Notes under the pieces: generated by a model
Databases searched by the model: none
The model's input: the letters and a program-made list of their open reading frames with translations, nothing else
Told to the model about the DNA's origin: nothing
Made by a program: the position numbers and the translations under genes
Shown: piece by piece, positions 1 to 12,879 of the stretch
Layout: every line of letters starts with the position of its first letter
Numbering within the stretch: position 1 is the stretch's first letter
NCBI RefSeq assembly: GCF_040712315.1
Contig: NC_134013.1
Location: 81,474,001 to 81,538,000 of the forward strand
Origin: Castanea sativa
Lineage: Eukaryota; Streptophyta; Magnoliopsida; Fagales; Fagaceae
DNA: 64,000 nucleotides
Reading direction: 5' to 3'

Positions 1-2168
1 GTCATCCAAAATCAAACTCCATATGAGCGTCTTTTTGGGTCACCTCCAGACTATCACCACATTCGCTCATTCGGCTCTGCTTGTTTCGTTCTTCTTCAGC
101 CACATGAGCATAACAAACTTGAGCCTAGGTCAAGACTTTGTTGTTTTCTTGGTTATGGCGAAACTCAAAAGGGGTATCGGTGTTATGATCCTATTTCTTA
201 TCGTCTTCGTATCTCCCGCAATGTTGTTTTTTGGGAACATCGCCTCTTTGTCGAGCTCTCTCACTTCCGTGCTTCTCTATCTTCCTCTTCTGTCTTATAT
301 CTATTTCCAGATGAGACACATATTCCTTCTGTAGCTGCTCCTGACCTTCCTATAGCTGATCCTGATCCTCCTGTAGCTGCTCCTAATTCTCCTATTGACT
401 TCTCTGTCCAACCACCAGATATCATTGATCCCTTTCCTAGTTCTCCTTTTAATGAACAGGTGGAAGATGAACAGGTCAAAGATGAGCTACCCAACCCTGA
501 TCTTGGGTCCCCTGCTCCTGCTCCGCCTGAAGATCATGCACAAGACATTCCACCTCGTCACTCAACTTGGGTAAGGTCCATTCCTGCACATTTACTTGAC
601 TATCACTGTTACACTGCCCTTGCTACACTGCACGAGCCTCACACCTATCGTGAGGCTTCCACTGACCCTTTATGGCAGATTGCAATAAAAGAGGAACTTG
701 ATGCATTATCTAAAAACCATACTTGGGACTTGGTCACTCTCCCCCCTAGGAAATCTGTGGTTGGTTGTAAGTGGATCTACAAGATTAAGACTCGCTCTGA
801 TGGGTCCATTGAGCGCTACAAAGCTCGTCTTGTTGCAAAAGGTTTTACACAGGAGTATGGGATTGATTATGAAGAAACCTTTGCTCCGGTTGCTCCTATC
901 TCATCTGTTCGTGCCCTCTTAGTTGTTGCTGCTGCCAGTAAATGAGATCTTTTCCAGATGGATGTCAAAAATGCATTCCTTAATGGGAATTTAAGTGAAG
1001 AAGTTTATATGCAACCTCCTCCTGGTTTCTCTGTTGAATCAAACAAGGTTTGTCACCTTCGACGTGCACTTTATGGCCTTAAACAAGCTCCACGAGCTTG
1101 GTTTGCCAAATTCAGCTCTACCATCTCTCGCTTGGGTTACATGGCCAGTCATTATGATTCTGCCTTATTTCTTCTTCATACTGACAAAGGCACTATTTTA
1201 CTTCTCTAGTATGTGGATAATATGATCATAACTGGTGATGACCTCAGTAGCATTCAAGAACTTAAGGATTTTCTCAGTCAGCAAGATGAAAGATCTTGGA
1301 CATCTCAGCTACTTCTTGGGTCTTGAAATCACTCATTCTACAGATAGATTTTACATTACTCAAGCCAAGTATGCCTCTAAACTCTTGTCTAGAGCTGGAC
1401 TCACTGATAGCAAGACTGTTGACACTTCAGTTGAGCTTAATGCGCATCTGACTCTCTTAGGGGGGAAACCATTGTCTAATCCCTCTCTTTACAGACGCTT
1501 AGTTGGCAGCCTAGTTTATCTCACCGTTGCTTGTCCAGACATTTCCTATGCTGTTCACCAGGTGAGCCAATATCTGTCTGCTCCACGATCGACTCACTAT
1601 GCTGTTGTTCTGCGCATTCTTCGGTACCTAAAGGGCACTCTCTTCCATGGTCTTTTCTACTCTACTCAGTCTCCTCTTGTTCTCCGTGCATTTTCTCGAT
1701 GCCGGATTGGGCAAGGTGAGATCCCACTCGATCTCGTGTCCACTACCTGGTTATTGCTTTCTTCTTAGTTCTTCTCTCGATTTCGGCGGCAGTTAAACAA
1801 ACTCACGTGGCCCGTTCCAAGACCGGCAGAATATCGTGCCCTTGCCGATACCACATCTGAGCTTCTTTGGTTACGATGGCTTCTCAAAGACTTAGGTATG
1901 TCTACATCCTCTGTTACTCCTCTTTATTGTGACAACAAGAGTGCCATTCATATTGCTCACAATGATGTCTTCCATGAATGGACTAAACACATCGAGATCG
2001 ATTGTTATTTTATCCGTTATCATCTTGTCCATGCTCTCAAGCTAATATCAGCCTCCCTTGCTGCATCAACTCGCGATATCTTCACCAAATCACCTCCTAC
2101 CGGACGCCTTCGTACTTTAGTTGACAACCCCCAAGTTGGTCTCACATTCACCTTGAGCTCGAGGGGGC
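1..2168 (+). pseudogene. Ty1/copia polyprotein remnant (integrase end, RT, RNase H)
   Basis: The 3' half of a copia gag-pol gene; its 5' part lies before the window. In frame 1 the integrase C-terminal region reads [11 protein letters not shown] near position 30, then a proline-rich linker. Reverse transcriptase follows: CKWIYKIK near 766, [17 protein letters not shown], then QMDVKNAFLNG near 955 and LYGLKQAPRAWF. RNase H is recognised by the AEYRALAD-like stretch near 1830 and YCDNKSAIHIA near 1927. The gene is dead. It has in-frame stops at 943-945 and 1207-1209, and a frameshift near 1282 (the frame changes just before KMKDLGHLSYFLGLE). Further frameshifts lie near 1,690-1,800. The catalytic YVDD box at 1210-1221 reads YVDN, so the second aspartate is lost. 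Family assignment is secure from the domain order INT-RT-RH and these motifs. Confidence 0.95.
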
Positions 2169-2360
2169 TGTTAACATGCATAATGTCATGCGCTTTTGCC
2201 CAACTAGCTTTACTTCAGAAAAGACTTTATCAGATAAAGACTCTTACTTGTACTACACTCATATATACTTGTACTGCACTCATATGCATCTTATATAAAA
2301 GTACTCGTGTATATTATTTCAGTGTGAAATACAATACTATTGAATTCAGTATTTTTAACA
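2169..2360 (+). repeat. 3' LTR of the copia element
   Basis: It begins TGTTAA directly after a polypurine tract (gagctcgagggggc, 2155-2168) and ends TTAACA, so the termini are perfect 6-bp inverted repeats. A TATA-like box (tatataaaa) lies at 2292-2300. At 192 bp it is short for a copia LTR. The 5' LTR is outside the window, so the target-site duplication cannot be checked; the five bases after the end are atatc. Confidence 0.75.
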
Positions 2361-4367
2361 ATATCGTTATGATACTATTAGTTAGTACCAATATTTATAC
2401 ATGAGTAAATTAATAGTATTTTTCTGTTATTAATTTTCACTAATATTTTTCAATTCAATTAGGGATATTATTATTATTATTTTGGTCGTGTTAACAATCG
2501 GCCAAGCATACAACTTAAATCCCAGAAGGTTTTCTTAGATCCATCCACCCCATTATCAATCCATAAAGCTTTAAAATAGTCCTATCAAAAGTGAAAAATC
2601 ACTTCTTTAGTTACATCGAAAAAAAATTCAATTATGCATAGACTTACTCAATCATCTTTGTCGCATGTGATTAAAAAAAAAAAGTGGATGAGATATTTTT
2701 TTGCTTGGTCAGAGAGCTCGCTCAGCTAAGAAATTGCTTGGAATTGCAAAAAATAGCGGCTAGTTGGAGACTTTGCAGTCAGCTCAGCTGCAGACTGTTG
2801 AAGAAGAAGCGGCAAGTGGGGAGGAACATGATGTCACTCAAATACCTTGTTTTGACAATACAAGCCGACCTCGTTTTTGGCGGCTACGTCCAGACAAATT
2901 TGCCACCCATAGTTTTACTAACTAGTCTTTTTATTTAATTTCATTTCCTACTAATTGATAATTATGCTTCATGATTGGATTACTATGGGATAATTATGCT
3001 TTTTAATTTAGTCACAGTCTAAATAGTACTATAGTACTGTTCATCAAAAAAATAAGTACTATAGTACCAGAATATACTAATTCTTTTCCAAATAAAACTG
3101 AGAAAATTATTGATTCTATTAATTTATAAAAAGATAATAGTTATTTTGATCACGTGCAATGCACTTGATTTAGTTAATTCAACTAATCAAATGAGTCATG
3201 TATTATAAATGACACTCATATTATATTCATATAAGTGGCTAAAGTCTGAAACTTTAGAGTTTGAAACTAAACTTTTTTCCTAAAAATATCATATCAATGA
3301 TTGGAGTCCCATGCTTCAAAGTTTAGAGTGATAAAAATTTATTCTAAAAAATGAGACTTGTGAGGGTAGATTTGTGTAAGGTGTAGGGTTAGTCGAACAA
3401 TAATAAGACTTATTATTACTCGAACTCAATGCTTCTAAACTTACAGGTGTAATTAATAAGTATTTCTTGCTAACATATAAGTCATGCCCTCATGTAGTCA
3501 ATACCAGTAGAAACTATGTTCTTCAAGAATATAAAAATTAAATTAAAAAACTTGAGGAAAGAAAGAAAGGAAAATTTGCTATTGGACCAACAAACAGAGA
3601 GATTAATTAAGGAGAAAAAAATTAAGTAACATCAGAAAAGAAACGTATATGGTAGCTAGCTGAACCAGTTGTTTCTGGGGGAGGTTTGTGTTCAGAACTG
3701 TTTCCTGTGATGTTGATCTGGGGTCCCCTCCCTTTCTGCAAAGGTATAGTTGATTGGTTCCAGCCTCCGGGTCCCACTTTGGCCATATATAGTACAACTT
3801 GTTCATCTCCCTGTCCATTTGTTAGGCTGACCGCACAAACACCCCAGGCATGTCCAGCTAGTTGTACAGTTCATTTTCTTGTGTACAAACTATATAAAAA
3901 AACAAAATAATAATAATTGCTGTTCTAGCAATTGGGCGATAGGTAACCAAGAAAACCAAGTTCAAATTGTTTCGAGGGATTGGTTTACCTTGCACGACAA
4001 CTTGAAAATTACTCGTGGTGGGTGTGCTTCGTGTTGGTCAAATTGTAGTAATTAAGCCAAATCATTGGACCAATAATTACATACATAGGAAGGTTTGAGC
4101 TTTAAAAATTTTCATTCAAAATATCAAGAAACGTCAAATTATTTTATTTTGTTTAGAAGGATCCTTCTAAAAAAAGAGTGAGTTAAGTTAAATAGTTACA
4201 ACTTACAATACTTTGCTTAGTTCTTCTTTATTTCATGTTTTTTGGAAAGAGAGTGAGATATTTTGACATGAGAAATCAATTAACAAAGGAGAGGAGAAAT
4301 TAAAAATAATTAAACACTAAGGTTGAATTCTAATTATTAAGGATTGTATTAGAGCTAAAAAAAGCAT
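2361..4367. other. Non-coding start of duplication copy A
   Basis: I see no gene. From about 2,620 the sequence is homologous to 36,660 onward and to 35,270-35,545. All three share the tract around cttactcaatcatctttg or its variant, the cggcaagtggggaggaacatg-like tract and the segment rich in ttatgcttcatgattgga (the last shared with 36.6-37.0 kb only). A 17-bp insertion at 3,038-3,054 with seven As is flanked by 13-bp repeats agtactatagtac. Short ORFs here (for example 2,684-2,938 and 3,603-3,910) are not conserved as protein between the copies. Confidence 0.7.
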
Positions 4368-4526
4368 GGTTTTAAAAACCGAACCGAGAATCAAACCGTT
4401 TTTTTCAAAATTTTCGATTTTTGATTGGTTGTTGACCGATTTTGAGGCATTTAACCGGACCAAACTGCACTGGTTTTCTCAATTAGACCAGTCAGACCGG
4501 CCAATCCAATCCAATTTTTAAAACAG
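4368..4526. mobile_element. MITE-like element with CCGGT-rich interior
   Basis: The ends are inverted: ggttttaaaaaccgaacc on the left, and on the right ccaatttttaaaac, whose reverse complement begins gttttaaaaattgg. The interior carries repeated accgg/ccggt blocks. There are no coding features. It resembles a common plant MITE type; superfamily is not established and no clear target-site duplication was read. Confidence 0.5.
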
Positions 4527-7295
4527 TGAAAAAAAGAGAAAGAAAATAACATTCATGGTCTCATCTTATCGCTAAACGGAACATTTGGGCTATTTTTCTC
4601 ATTGTCTTTTTTTGGGTTTAATTCTCATTGTCTTTTGGTAAAAGTTGAAAATGCTATAGTCTATATATACAAGTTATTCATACGTTTTAGTATCTAATTC
4701 TTAAGAGTCAAACTCTAAACAAACCTAAACAATTTATTATTATTCCAAGTCACACCGAACATAAATATGTCATTGTACAAAAAGGGCAACAGCTTTTATT
4801 AAAGATTCAAATTGGATTGAATGAAAAGAGGATATTCCCCTTACCAGAAACTTATCCAAAAATTAATGAGAGATGCATGTCGATAGCCAATTAACTAGAA
4901 CCCGTGAAACTTACGGAAAGACCGCGTACATATATTGAAGTCCAAGTCCAAATCATCTCAAGCAATTTTGGCTCGTGAAACTCATGGGAGGATTTTGAAA
5001 CTTACGAGAAGCAAGACTAAAGCCGTGTGGGACAATCAAATTTTGACTGGGCGGGCACTACACTATAAACGCATATGCACAAAATTGTGTGATGCGGTTT
5101 ATTATTAGACTAATAAAGATCATACAAGGTATACCCTCTATTAGGTATAAGTTTCTTTCCTCTCACAACCTACTATGAGGAAGAAGAAACATACATTCAA
5201 TACAAGATATATATTTTCATGGTAGTGAATTTCATAATATTGGGTTTCAATTGTAATAGTAAAATTGCATCATAGCTGTTGATTTAGAGGCAATGTCACT
5301 ATGTCTCTATGTGGTTGTCGACTTGTCAGCTGATACACTATTACCACATTATCTATTCGGGTGACAAACAAGCAAGGAACACAATTACTAATTTTATTGT
5401 CATGATTGATCAAAGTTCTCTAAATATGCTTATTATATTGTGGGTCATATGTTAATGAGTACTCTTAAGATATTTGCTAATAAATTATTTTAGGTAAATT
5501 TTAATACTACAGCCGTAAAAGAAGTTATTTAATTTAATTTTTTAATTTTTTAATTTGTATATAAAATGTTTTAAGATAGTTCATAAATCAATGCCATTAA
5601 AGACATCTCTTAAGTTTTCTCTTAAAGGATTCAAAACAAAGTGAACATTTTTTGTTTGGGGTTTAGATTATATATAAATTACATCACTTATATATTTATT
5701 TTTATTTTAATTCTTTTGACTAGTTTTGTTCAATCCCACTACTGGTAATACTATTTTTTTCTCTTTTCAAATAACGTCATTTTGCCGTACTTAATGGTGT
5801 AAAGTAAACGCAGGAATTACATTAGAATCAAATTAAAGTCAAATATTTGAAATGAAATAGATTAAATTTAAAAAGCAATTTTTTTTGCTAATCAAGGCTA
5901 AATTAAAAACAAATCAAAGTTAGAGGGTACGATTATTCCAAAAAATAGCCCCCCCTCCTTTTAGATAACAACGTAAACTTTACTTATCAGAAAGACCATG
6001 TTACTTTGGAAATGAATTCCGCAAAGTGAACATAACTTATCAAAAAGACCAGGTTACCTTGGATGCATGCTGCTGAATCATAAAGCTACTTTGGAGTTTT
6101 ATTTATTTATTTATTGTGATTTCATTGTAGAGATAAGCTTAATTATAAGTGACATATGTATTATTATTTATTGTTGTCTCGTAGCGTAGGGACCACGAGT
6201 CCACACCTAATATTTTTTTTTTATTCTGAAAAAAAAAAAAAAAAATCTTCAACTCTCCCATGCAAATTAATACCTAATTTATTTGTTGTCAGATCTATCC
6301 TCAATTTCGCCAACAAGTTACTTTGCAGTTTGCAGGCATATAATTTATAGAAACTAGCGACCTCAGATATTTATAATGCATGTTGACAGAGCAACCGAAT
6401 TAAAAGTATTGGCTGAAGCTATGTGGGATCCAACATGATATGGAGTATGGACATCTACTATTTTTTTATTGGACTATATATCATTGCAAGTATGTGTTTA
6501 TTTTTTGTTTGTCACAATGGTTACAAAGTGTGACACCCATTGTAGCTAGACAGATAAGAAAAATTAATAAAGATTACAATGATTACTATCATTTTATTTA
6601 AAAATCAAAACTCAAGGGGCTCTGTTTGGTTTCAAAAACAAAAAATCAAAACTCAAGGAGATTGGTTGATAGGACCGTTTCTGTGATGGGATTGGTAGGG
6701 TACCACCAACAGACATGTAGCAAAAAGTACGCAAGAACCAATGTTGGATGAAATGAATTTTGTTCTTCCAATCAGATTAATCATTTACTTCTGAATGTGT
6801 TTTCTATTTTATTATATATAATGGATAATAATTCAATGGTATGGACGTATGGTACTATGGGGTGCTCTTTTAGCAGGGGAAAGAGTTTTTGAAAATTTTT
6901 AAGAAATTTATTACACTACAATAGCTGCTGCATCTTATTTTCCAACAAAATATTGGAGTGAATTATAAATTCACAATAAACTAATTAAGATCTATTACAT
7001 ATATTTTATTAACTCAATATTTTGATATATTATCTCCAAAATATTGTGCTAGCAACACGGTTAAGATTGCTATTTTTGACAAATTGAAATTCCAAATGTT
7101 CCATTTACAGGATTCCCATAGCAGTCAATCCATAAAAAAAAACTCTAAAAAGAACGTTCATATCATAAATTGGCTTACATGATAAAGTAAGCTTGATGCA
7201 AGAAGTTCTACATGTCAATGACTATATAAGATACTAGGTTTATACTAAGACATTCAAAATTTAAATTTCCTCTATTTTTATTATTGAATTATTTT

Positions 7296-7300
<5 letters not shown>
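4527..7300. other. Non-coding, copy A
   Basis: AT-rich sequence matching 40,300-46,330 apart from insertions in copy B. Position 6,774-6,792 is the empty site of a 32-bp insertion found at 45,749-45,780. Position 4,790-4,797 (tattaaag) is the empty site of the MITE at 40,494-40,674. I see no supported gene. Confidence 0.65.

Positions 7301-7333
<33 letters not shown>
7301..7333. repeat. (AG)n microsatellite
   Basis: About 16 uninterrupted AG units. The equivalent place in copy B (46,355-46,370) has only a short aaaggagagagg tract, so the array expanded in copy A or contracted in B. Confidence 0.9.
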
Positions 7334-7336
<3 letters not shown>

Positions 7337-7576
7337 GTCGGTAGATTTACAAGTCACAAGTAGACTAGATTACTCATATATTCATATTACCATAATAGAC
7401 TATAAAGCCATTTTAGGGCATGATAATTCATATGCCACCATGTGAAAAGATCCTTAACCTGTTAAGTGACCTCATTGCTTCATGATAACTCCATGTCCTC
7501 ATCCTATCATCCAAACATCAGTAATACGGTTCATTATATGCATGGTTTCATATTTCATGTTTCCATTATCTATTTG

Positions 7577-8139
7577 CCTGCATTATTGGTGCAGTGTCTA
7601 ATTACATTAGCCCGTGACCATGATCCCTAACGCTGCAATACTTGGTGTAGTCTCCATCTAAGGAGTATTTAGATAATAGGAGAGCATAGCTAATAAAATT
7701 TAGGGTACCATAATTTCAAAGTGATGGTGCCAATGCATTCGTACTTTTAAATTTTTGTTCACCACATATAAATAGCAAAGGACCACAAATCTTTTAATAA
7801 TGACTCCCAAGAATGTTGTTAAGTTTATTTTCTTAAATATATCAACTTATAACACGTAACAACGATATATATGTAGAACTATATATTGTGTTTTCTTTTT
7901 CGAGAATAATTAGATTCAATACAAGCGATATCATAAGTTTGAATTAAATAAAAAACTTAATGTATTGCACTTAAGATGCTATACTTAAGTTTGACCTTAT
8001 ATGCAAATTATTTTATGATATATTTTTAATGGAAATATATAGTAGTATATTACCAAAGGATGTAGAGCGTAATTCACCTTTGATTTATGACATTACTTAT
8101 CAATTATCAACAACCCTCAGATTCCAAATATTTAGATAA

Positions 8140-8177
<38 letters not shown>

Positions 8178-8311
8178 AATTATAAGATAGTCTCATTTGA
8201 TTTTGGCTAATACATATTAGGCTTGTTTAGTCTAAGTAAACCATTTATCTATATGAAGAGTATTTTTTGGCCAGTGGCCTCCAATAACTGCATTATTAAC
8301 TCAACAAAATT
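7577..8311. repeat. Local direct duplication, unit 1
   Basis: Matches 10,241-10,965 and a single copy in duplication B at about 46,618-47,260. Landmarks are attattggtgcagtgtc at the start, a (CT)n array at 8,142-8,172, and actcaacaaaattt at the end. The unit runs directly into an LTR at 8,312. Confidence 0.85.
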
Positions 8312-8624
8312 TGATGTCGTGGAAGGTGATAGGTCTGGAATCTACTAGAGAAAAAAATAGACAAAAGTTTGAATTTTATTAATAATAATCTCTAAAAAAA
8401 CATTTACAAACTTAGCGGCCTATTTAAAAACTCTGTAAAACTTGAGTAATAAAAAAATATATTCTAAAATAAGTCCTAATTAATACCTAATTATAACAAT
8501 AATCAAATTTGACTTAAAAAGCATTAAAAACACCTAAAAATAAGGAAATAAATGCCCTAAACCTAAAATTATACATAAAAATAACAAATTACATAAATTA
8601 ATTTGAAGATTTTGTTTTACATCA
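8312..8624 (-). repeat. 3' LTR of a minus-strand gypsy element (internally deleted)
   Basis: On the plus strand it starts TGATGTCGTGG and ends ttttacatca, and matches the LTR at 9,823. About 100 bp near its left end are missing: tgatgtcgtgg runs straight into aaggtgatagg, which in the other copy lie about 115 bp apart. The adjacent gaccccttcacttg (8,625-8,638) is the polypurine tract read on the minus strand. Confidence 0.75.
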
Positions 8625-9822
8625 GACCCCTTCACTTGAAAAAAAACTTGTCCTCGAGTTGATAATCGAAATCTGAAATATTCTACTCTAAATAAACAAA
8701 TACTTTGAATGCTTTAATAACTTGATCCGGTTCTAAAATTTAAATCCTTCATAAAGTGTAGCATAAAATTTATTCTCATCTACATTCAATTTATTTTAAA
8801 CATCAATCAACAAAGGGCTGATAATAAAATTAAAATTTTCTACTCCAAGGAAATCAACATATTGTGTAGTCATCTTCAACAAATCAACTAGAACCTGGGG
8901 ATTGTGGGTGATGGACTTATTCTTATATTTAACCTTAATTGGATCTTCCACAATATTCTCAATAATTACCATCGCTTGATTTTTTATTCATCATCCACAA
9001 TCAACTCAGCCTTCTTTTCTTTGACCTCTTCATCAAATTTTTGACAAGTGGTATCTTCAATCTTGAATTCAATAACTTGTCGCAAGTCTTGATCTTAATT
9101 TTTTAACCACTTCACAATTTTCTTTAGAAATAGGGTGCTTCTTGTCAGCCCTCAAACTCTATCCTTTACTTGACACATGGATTTGGCTATTATAATTTTG
9201 GTTTCATGGATGACCACTTATGTTTTGAACATGTTGCTTTTCATATGAATATATAGATTTATAATCAACACTTGTACAATCTAGTATATCATAATAGTCA
9301 TTAGGAGTTTCTCAAAAAAAAAAAAAAAAAGTCATTAGGAAACCATAAATCAATTAATATGTTTTTCATTCTTTACCAATAGTGGATTGGATGCTTACCT
9401 CGTCGATTTCTATTGATTTGAATGTCTTCCTACCATTCTTCTGCTTCATCCTCCAATTTATTAGACGCAAGCCACACTTTTTCTTCATCACAAATCTTCC
9501 AAAAATTAAAATACTCTTCAAAATCAAGAAGCCAATCAATAAAATCCAACTTACACGTATCTCCATCAAAGAATAGAATTTTCTTATAGTTAAGAGTGTG
9601 TCTTTGAATATATTGATCATTGTTGATGTGAGATGATTTCCTAGCATGAAGAATATCAATCTTTTGCTGGATTTCACCTATAATTTGTTGTCACTCTTCA
9701 CGAAATCGATGGAATTCAAGCCTATTGTAAACTGTGTCTTCAACTTCGTTGTTGTAGCTGTGGTGATTTCTGTCACGCCAGTTAACTATTAGATCAGGGT
9801 AAGTTAAGGCTCTGATACAAAC
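8625..9822 (-). pseudogene. Internal region of gypsy element with gag remnant
   Basis: Only a short, decayed interior is left between the LTRs. On the minus strand around 9,460-9,600 one frame reads DGDTCKLDFIDWLLDFEEYF followed, after a frameshift, by DEEKVWLASNKLEDEAEEW and then a stop. This is the start of the gag domain typical of plant Ty3/gypsy elements. Protease, RT and integrase are gone. The primer-binding region, complementary to a tRNA 3' end as in GTATCAGAGCC, lies at 9,806-9,822 on the minus strand. A 24-bp poly(A)-tailed insertion sits inside at 9,307-9,330. Confidence 0.75.
9307..9330 (+). mobile_element. Micro-retroposed fragment with poly(A)
   Basis: The 24-bp insert gtttctc plus 17 As is flanked by identical 10-bp repeats gtcattagga (9,297-9,306 and 9,331-9,340). 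The poly(A) tail and long direct repeats are the marks of target-primed reverse transcription. Confidence 0.65.
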
Positions 9823-10243
9823 TGATGTTCTGGAAGCTTGAGAAAAGCACACATAATATTCTCTTTGATGGAAGAGAAACTAAACTATAAGTTTCTGGTA
9901 GTAAATCTCGAATTCACGAGGGGATCATTGAATCCACAAGGTGATAGGTCTAGAATCCACCAGAGAAAACAAAAGACAAAAGTCTGAATTTCATTAATAA
10001 TAATCTCCGAAATTTTTTTACAAACTTAAAGGCCTATTTAAACTTTAAAGGCTCCATAAAATTTGAAAGACAAAAAAATATATTCTAAAATAAGTCATAA
10101 TTCATACCTAACCATAATATGAACCAAATTTGACCTAAAAAGCATTATAAGAACCTAAAAACAAGATAATAAATGCCCTAAATCTAAAATAACGAAAATT
10201 ACATTAAAAAAAAAAAAACTAAAATTAACAAATTATATAAATT
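9823..10243 (-). repeat. 5' LTR of the minus-strand gypsy element (end missing)
   Basis: It starts TGATGTTCTGG on the plus strand next to the primer-binding site and is homologous to 8,312-8,624. About 25 bp that end the other LTR (atttgaagattttgttttac...) are absent. The sequence instead passes at the shared tetranucleotide atta into local duplication unit 2. Confidence 0.75.
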
Positions 10244-10810
10244 ATTGGTGCAATGTCTAATTGCATTAGTCCGTGACCATGATCCCTAACACTGCAATAC
10301 TCGGTGTAGTCTCCATCTAATGAATATTTTGATAATAGGTGGGCATAGCTAATAAAATTTAGGGTACCATAATTTCAAAAAGTGATGGTGCCAATGCATC
10401 AGGTAATATTGTACCTTTAAATTTTTGTTCATCACATATAGCCCAGGAAAGGACCAAAACTTTTAATAATGACTCCAAATTTGTTGTTAAGTTTATTTTC
10501 TTAGATATATCAAATTATAGCACGTAACAACGATATGTATAGAACTATATATTGTGTTTTCTTTTTCGAGATTAATTAGATTTAAGACAATTATATGCTT
10601 ATATTTAATTGAAAAAATTAATGTACTGCACCTAAGGTGCTATATCTAAATTTGACCCAATATATAAATTATTTTATGATAGAAATTTAATGGAAATATA
10701 TAGTACTGTATTACCAAATGATGCAGAGGGTAATTCACCTTTGATTTATAACATTACTTATGATTAGTTATCGACCACGTTCTCCAGATTCCAAATACTT
10801 GGATATACAC

Positions 10811-10850
<40 letters not shown>

Positions 10851-10965
10851 AATGATAAGATAGAAGATAGTCTCGTTAAGTAAACCATGTATATATATAT
10901 ATGAAGAGTATATTTTGCCAGTGGCCTCCGATAAGTATATTACTAACTCAACAAAATTCGTCATC
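10241..10965. repeat. Local direct duplication, unit 2
   Basis: Second copy of 7,577-8,311, from attattggtgcaatgtc to actcaacaaaattc, with its own (CT)n array at 10,813-10,847. After it the sequence continues collinearly with copy B (47,260 onward), so this is the original flank. Confidence 0.85.
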
Positions 10966-12879
10966 AACATTAACATGAGTATGATATTTTATTCAATTGA
11001 GTTTTGTGTATTTTGTGTTTTGGTGAAATGGCTCATTTGTTATTAATTGTGCTTGTTAAATATTAGCATTGATACACCATGCTGAATATGCCAGTATGGA
11101 TGCGGAAGCGAAAGCATAAAGTATAGAACACAATAACACACGAGGGTTATGTGGTTCAACCTAATGGCATATATCCACGGAGAAAACCCTAAAGGGCTAC
11201 ATCAATAATATATTAAGTGTAGTACAAATCCTATATTATAATGAACCATAACATGTGTATATACGTTCCTATATACATCCAAGGGGAACATTTCAGAGGC
11301 ATAAACATTAAAAAAACCAGCAGAAGCAATTGCACGAGCTTTCAGTTGCCCCTTCCCATCCACCATTGCTTCCTACAAAATGGATAATATATACTCGAGA
11401 GAAAATGATAAATGACTACTTACTTTATTATAAAAGACTTGCAAACCAATGTGATTAGTATTCGATTGATAACAGCTTATATGAGTTTTTGTTGAAAGTG
11501 TATTAAAGTATAGTTATACCTAAAAAATGTGAGAATTAATTTAAAATATTATATATATATATATATATATATAAAATCAAATAAGCTATTTTTAATTATC
11601 TTTACTATTGTGTATAAAAAGATGACATATGAGTTTGTACGAATTATGTAGTAAAAGTGTCCCAAAGTCTAGATTTATTGGATTTGTCATCATTTGATAA
11701 TTAACTCTCACATATGCCTTCAATAATACGAATACTACTTCTATCCAACAGTCAACCTAGAAATTTATGAACTCCGTGATTGACCTATCCGTATTATATT
11801 ATTGTTATAGTCTGATTGTTTCAATTGAAAATGTTGTGCGGAAATGATTTTTCGTGATGAAATGAGTCAAAAGAAAACTATTTTTGGTCAACATAAAAAG
11901 TACAATTTATTTTTAAAGATTATTTTGTATTAAATATATTTGTAAAACAACTCTATTTCACATAAAGTTAAATAAAAAAGTAACAAGATTATTTTTCAAT
12001 TCATTTAAAATTGCTACTAAACATATATAAGAAAATTAAAAAAAAACTATAAAAAATACTTTTTAAAAAATAATTTATTTTTAAAAAACATTATTATCGA
12101 AACAAACAAAACTTAGATTGAGATTGAAAAATTTTCTCCCTCGTCCTTTCCTGGAAACCTATTACTGCTATTTCCTTTAATGGCTGCTTTTGATATATTA
12201 TATCTGTGGTTAAGGAGTGCTCATGGACTCAGTACCTCAAGTTGGGCAATAAAACAAAGAGTGTCGTTATGTGATTATGACCATTAAGTTGACATTATTA
12301 TAGGTAAAATAGGAATGGTTCTGAAAATTACATGGTCAAATTAATATTGTCCAAGTGACTAGTGGATGAAGAAAAAATATGTTACAAAATTCCGTATATA
12401 CCTTATCTTCTTGTTGAAGATAAGCTATCACAGATTCAAAATAGCCACTGAAATTCAACACTGTCAACTAATAATGACCAGTAACGTAAAATGAAAGTTC
12501 AAGATGATAAATACATGCACTTACCAGCACATCAATCGATGTTGAAGATGAAAACCCTGAATTAATTAACAAGCCCTAGGAATTATTGAATAGAGTAATA
12601 TATTATGATCTCCGGAGGACTCTAATAAACATTATTGAATAGACTAATTATGATCTCCAGAAGACTCTAAACATTACTCAATTTCTAGTATGTATAGTTA
12701 TTTGTATGGTGAAGAGTATTGCATAAATCAGTAAAAATAAAAGAAAATAAAAATTTTCTAGAAGCATTAAGTATTTTTTTTTTCATTAAGTAATCTATAA
12801 TATAACAAATGATTTTAACCATTTGAATGATTTAAATTGCAATGAAAAATTCACCAAATTTTTATACAAAAAAAAAAGA
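10966..12879. other. Non-coding, copy A
   Basis: Matches about 47,260-53,130 of copy B. It includes the empty site (11,331-11,338, attgcacg) of the hAT element at 48,336-49,285 and a short (TA)n at 11,550-11,572. No gene is supported. Confidence 0.65.

Noticed and set aside
6156..6350. ORF sharing FVVRSILNF with one at 42,544-42,774
   Set aside because: The similarity follows from the A/B duplication at DNA level; starts and ends differ and no protein family was recognised.
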